Below, one piece after another: positions 5,500 to 5,525 of a stretch of 5,525 nucleotides of DNA. The notes under the pieces are model-generated. The model worked only from the letters and a program-made list of their open reading frames with translations. It did not search any database and was not told the origin of the DNA. The translations under genes were made by a program, and so were the position numbers. The DNA comes from an uncultured Eubacteriales bacterium (GTDB taxonomy: Bacteria > Bacillota > Clostridia > Lachnospirales > Anaerotignaceae), in the NCBI GenBank assembly GCA_902406135.1, contig CABPCX010000139.1, forward strand, positions 1 to 5,525, in the 5' to 3' direction. The first letter of the stretch is position 1, and every line of letters starts with the position of its first letter.

Positions 5500-5525
5500 A
5501 GGAGCCGCCCGAAGGGGCGGCTCTT
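5500..5525 (+). terminator. Intrinsic terminator of ileS (T-run cut by the window edge)
   Basis: AGGAGCCGCCC (5500-5510) pairs with GGGCGGCTCTT (5515-5525) around a GAAG loop. The core is eight perfect GC-rich pairs. It begins 37 bases after the ileS stop with no gene between, so ileS appears monocistronic. The expected T-run would lie just past the window. Confidence 0.82.

Overview
The window looks like chromosomal DNA from a low-to-mid GC Bacillota, most likely a member of the Clostridia (Lachnospiraceae or a relative). The reasons are Shine-Dalgarno-led genes, sigma-A-type promoters, a tRNA-dependent T-box leader in front of an aminoacyl-tRNA synthetase gene, a long 'type 2' isoleucyl-tRNA synthetase, and a collagen-like protein with a jelly-roll-like C-terminus. 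Genus cannot be fixed from this sequence alone.

Layout. (1) Bases 1-449 hold the 3' end of a collagen-like (Gly-X-Y) surface protein gene that enters from the left. (2) A perfect inverted repeat at 485-515 is a bidirectional terminator shared with the convergent gene on the minus strand. (3) Bases 522-764 (minus) encode an 80-aa XRE-type HTH regulator, best started at a GTG. (4) Bases 798-894 are a compact divergent control region with three copies of TATCGTAAA that overlap the promoters of both flanking genes. (5) Bases 895-1323 (plus) encode a 142-aa SLOG-like (YspA/DUF1273-type) Rossmann protein, much more AT-rich than its neighbours. (6) A good promoter (TTTACA, 17 bp, TATAAT at 1377-1405) starts an ileS leader containing a complete T-box riboswitch with an isoleucine specifier (AUC) and terminator, ending at about 1707. 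(7) Bases 1708-2343 are noncoding. They hold a second terminator-like hairpin, an array of about 2.5 identical 181-bp tandem repeats made of alternating half-units that can each fold into a similar hairpin, and a last diverged hairpin just before the ribosome binding site. (8) Bases 2344-5463 encode a full-length type 2 IleRS of 1039 aa, followed by a GC-rich terminator at the window edge.

How the parts work together. The T-box should let ileS be transcribed only when uncharged tRNA-Ile accumulates. The unusual part is the roughly 630 nt between T-box terminator and start codon, filled with structured repeats that would be part of the read-through mRNA. The HTH and SLOG genes form a separate divergent regulator/target pair. 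Their shared operators suggest that the HTH protein represses itself and the SLOG gene. The role of that pair is unknown.
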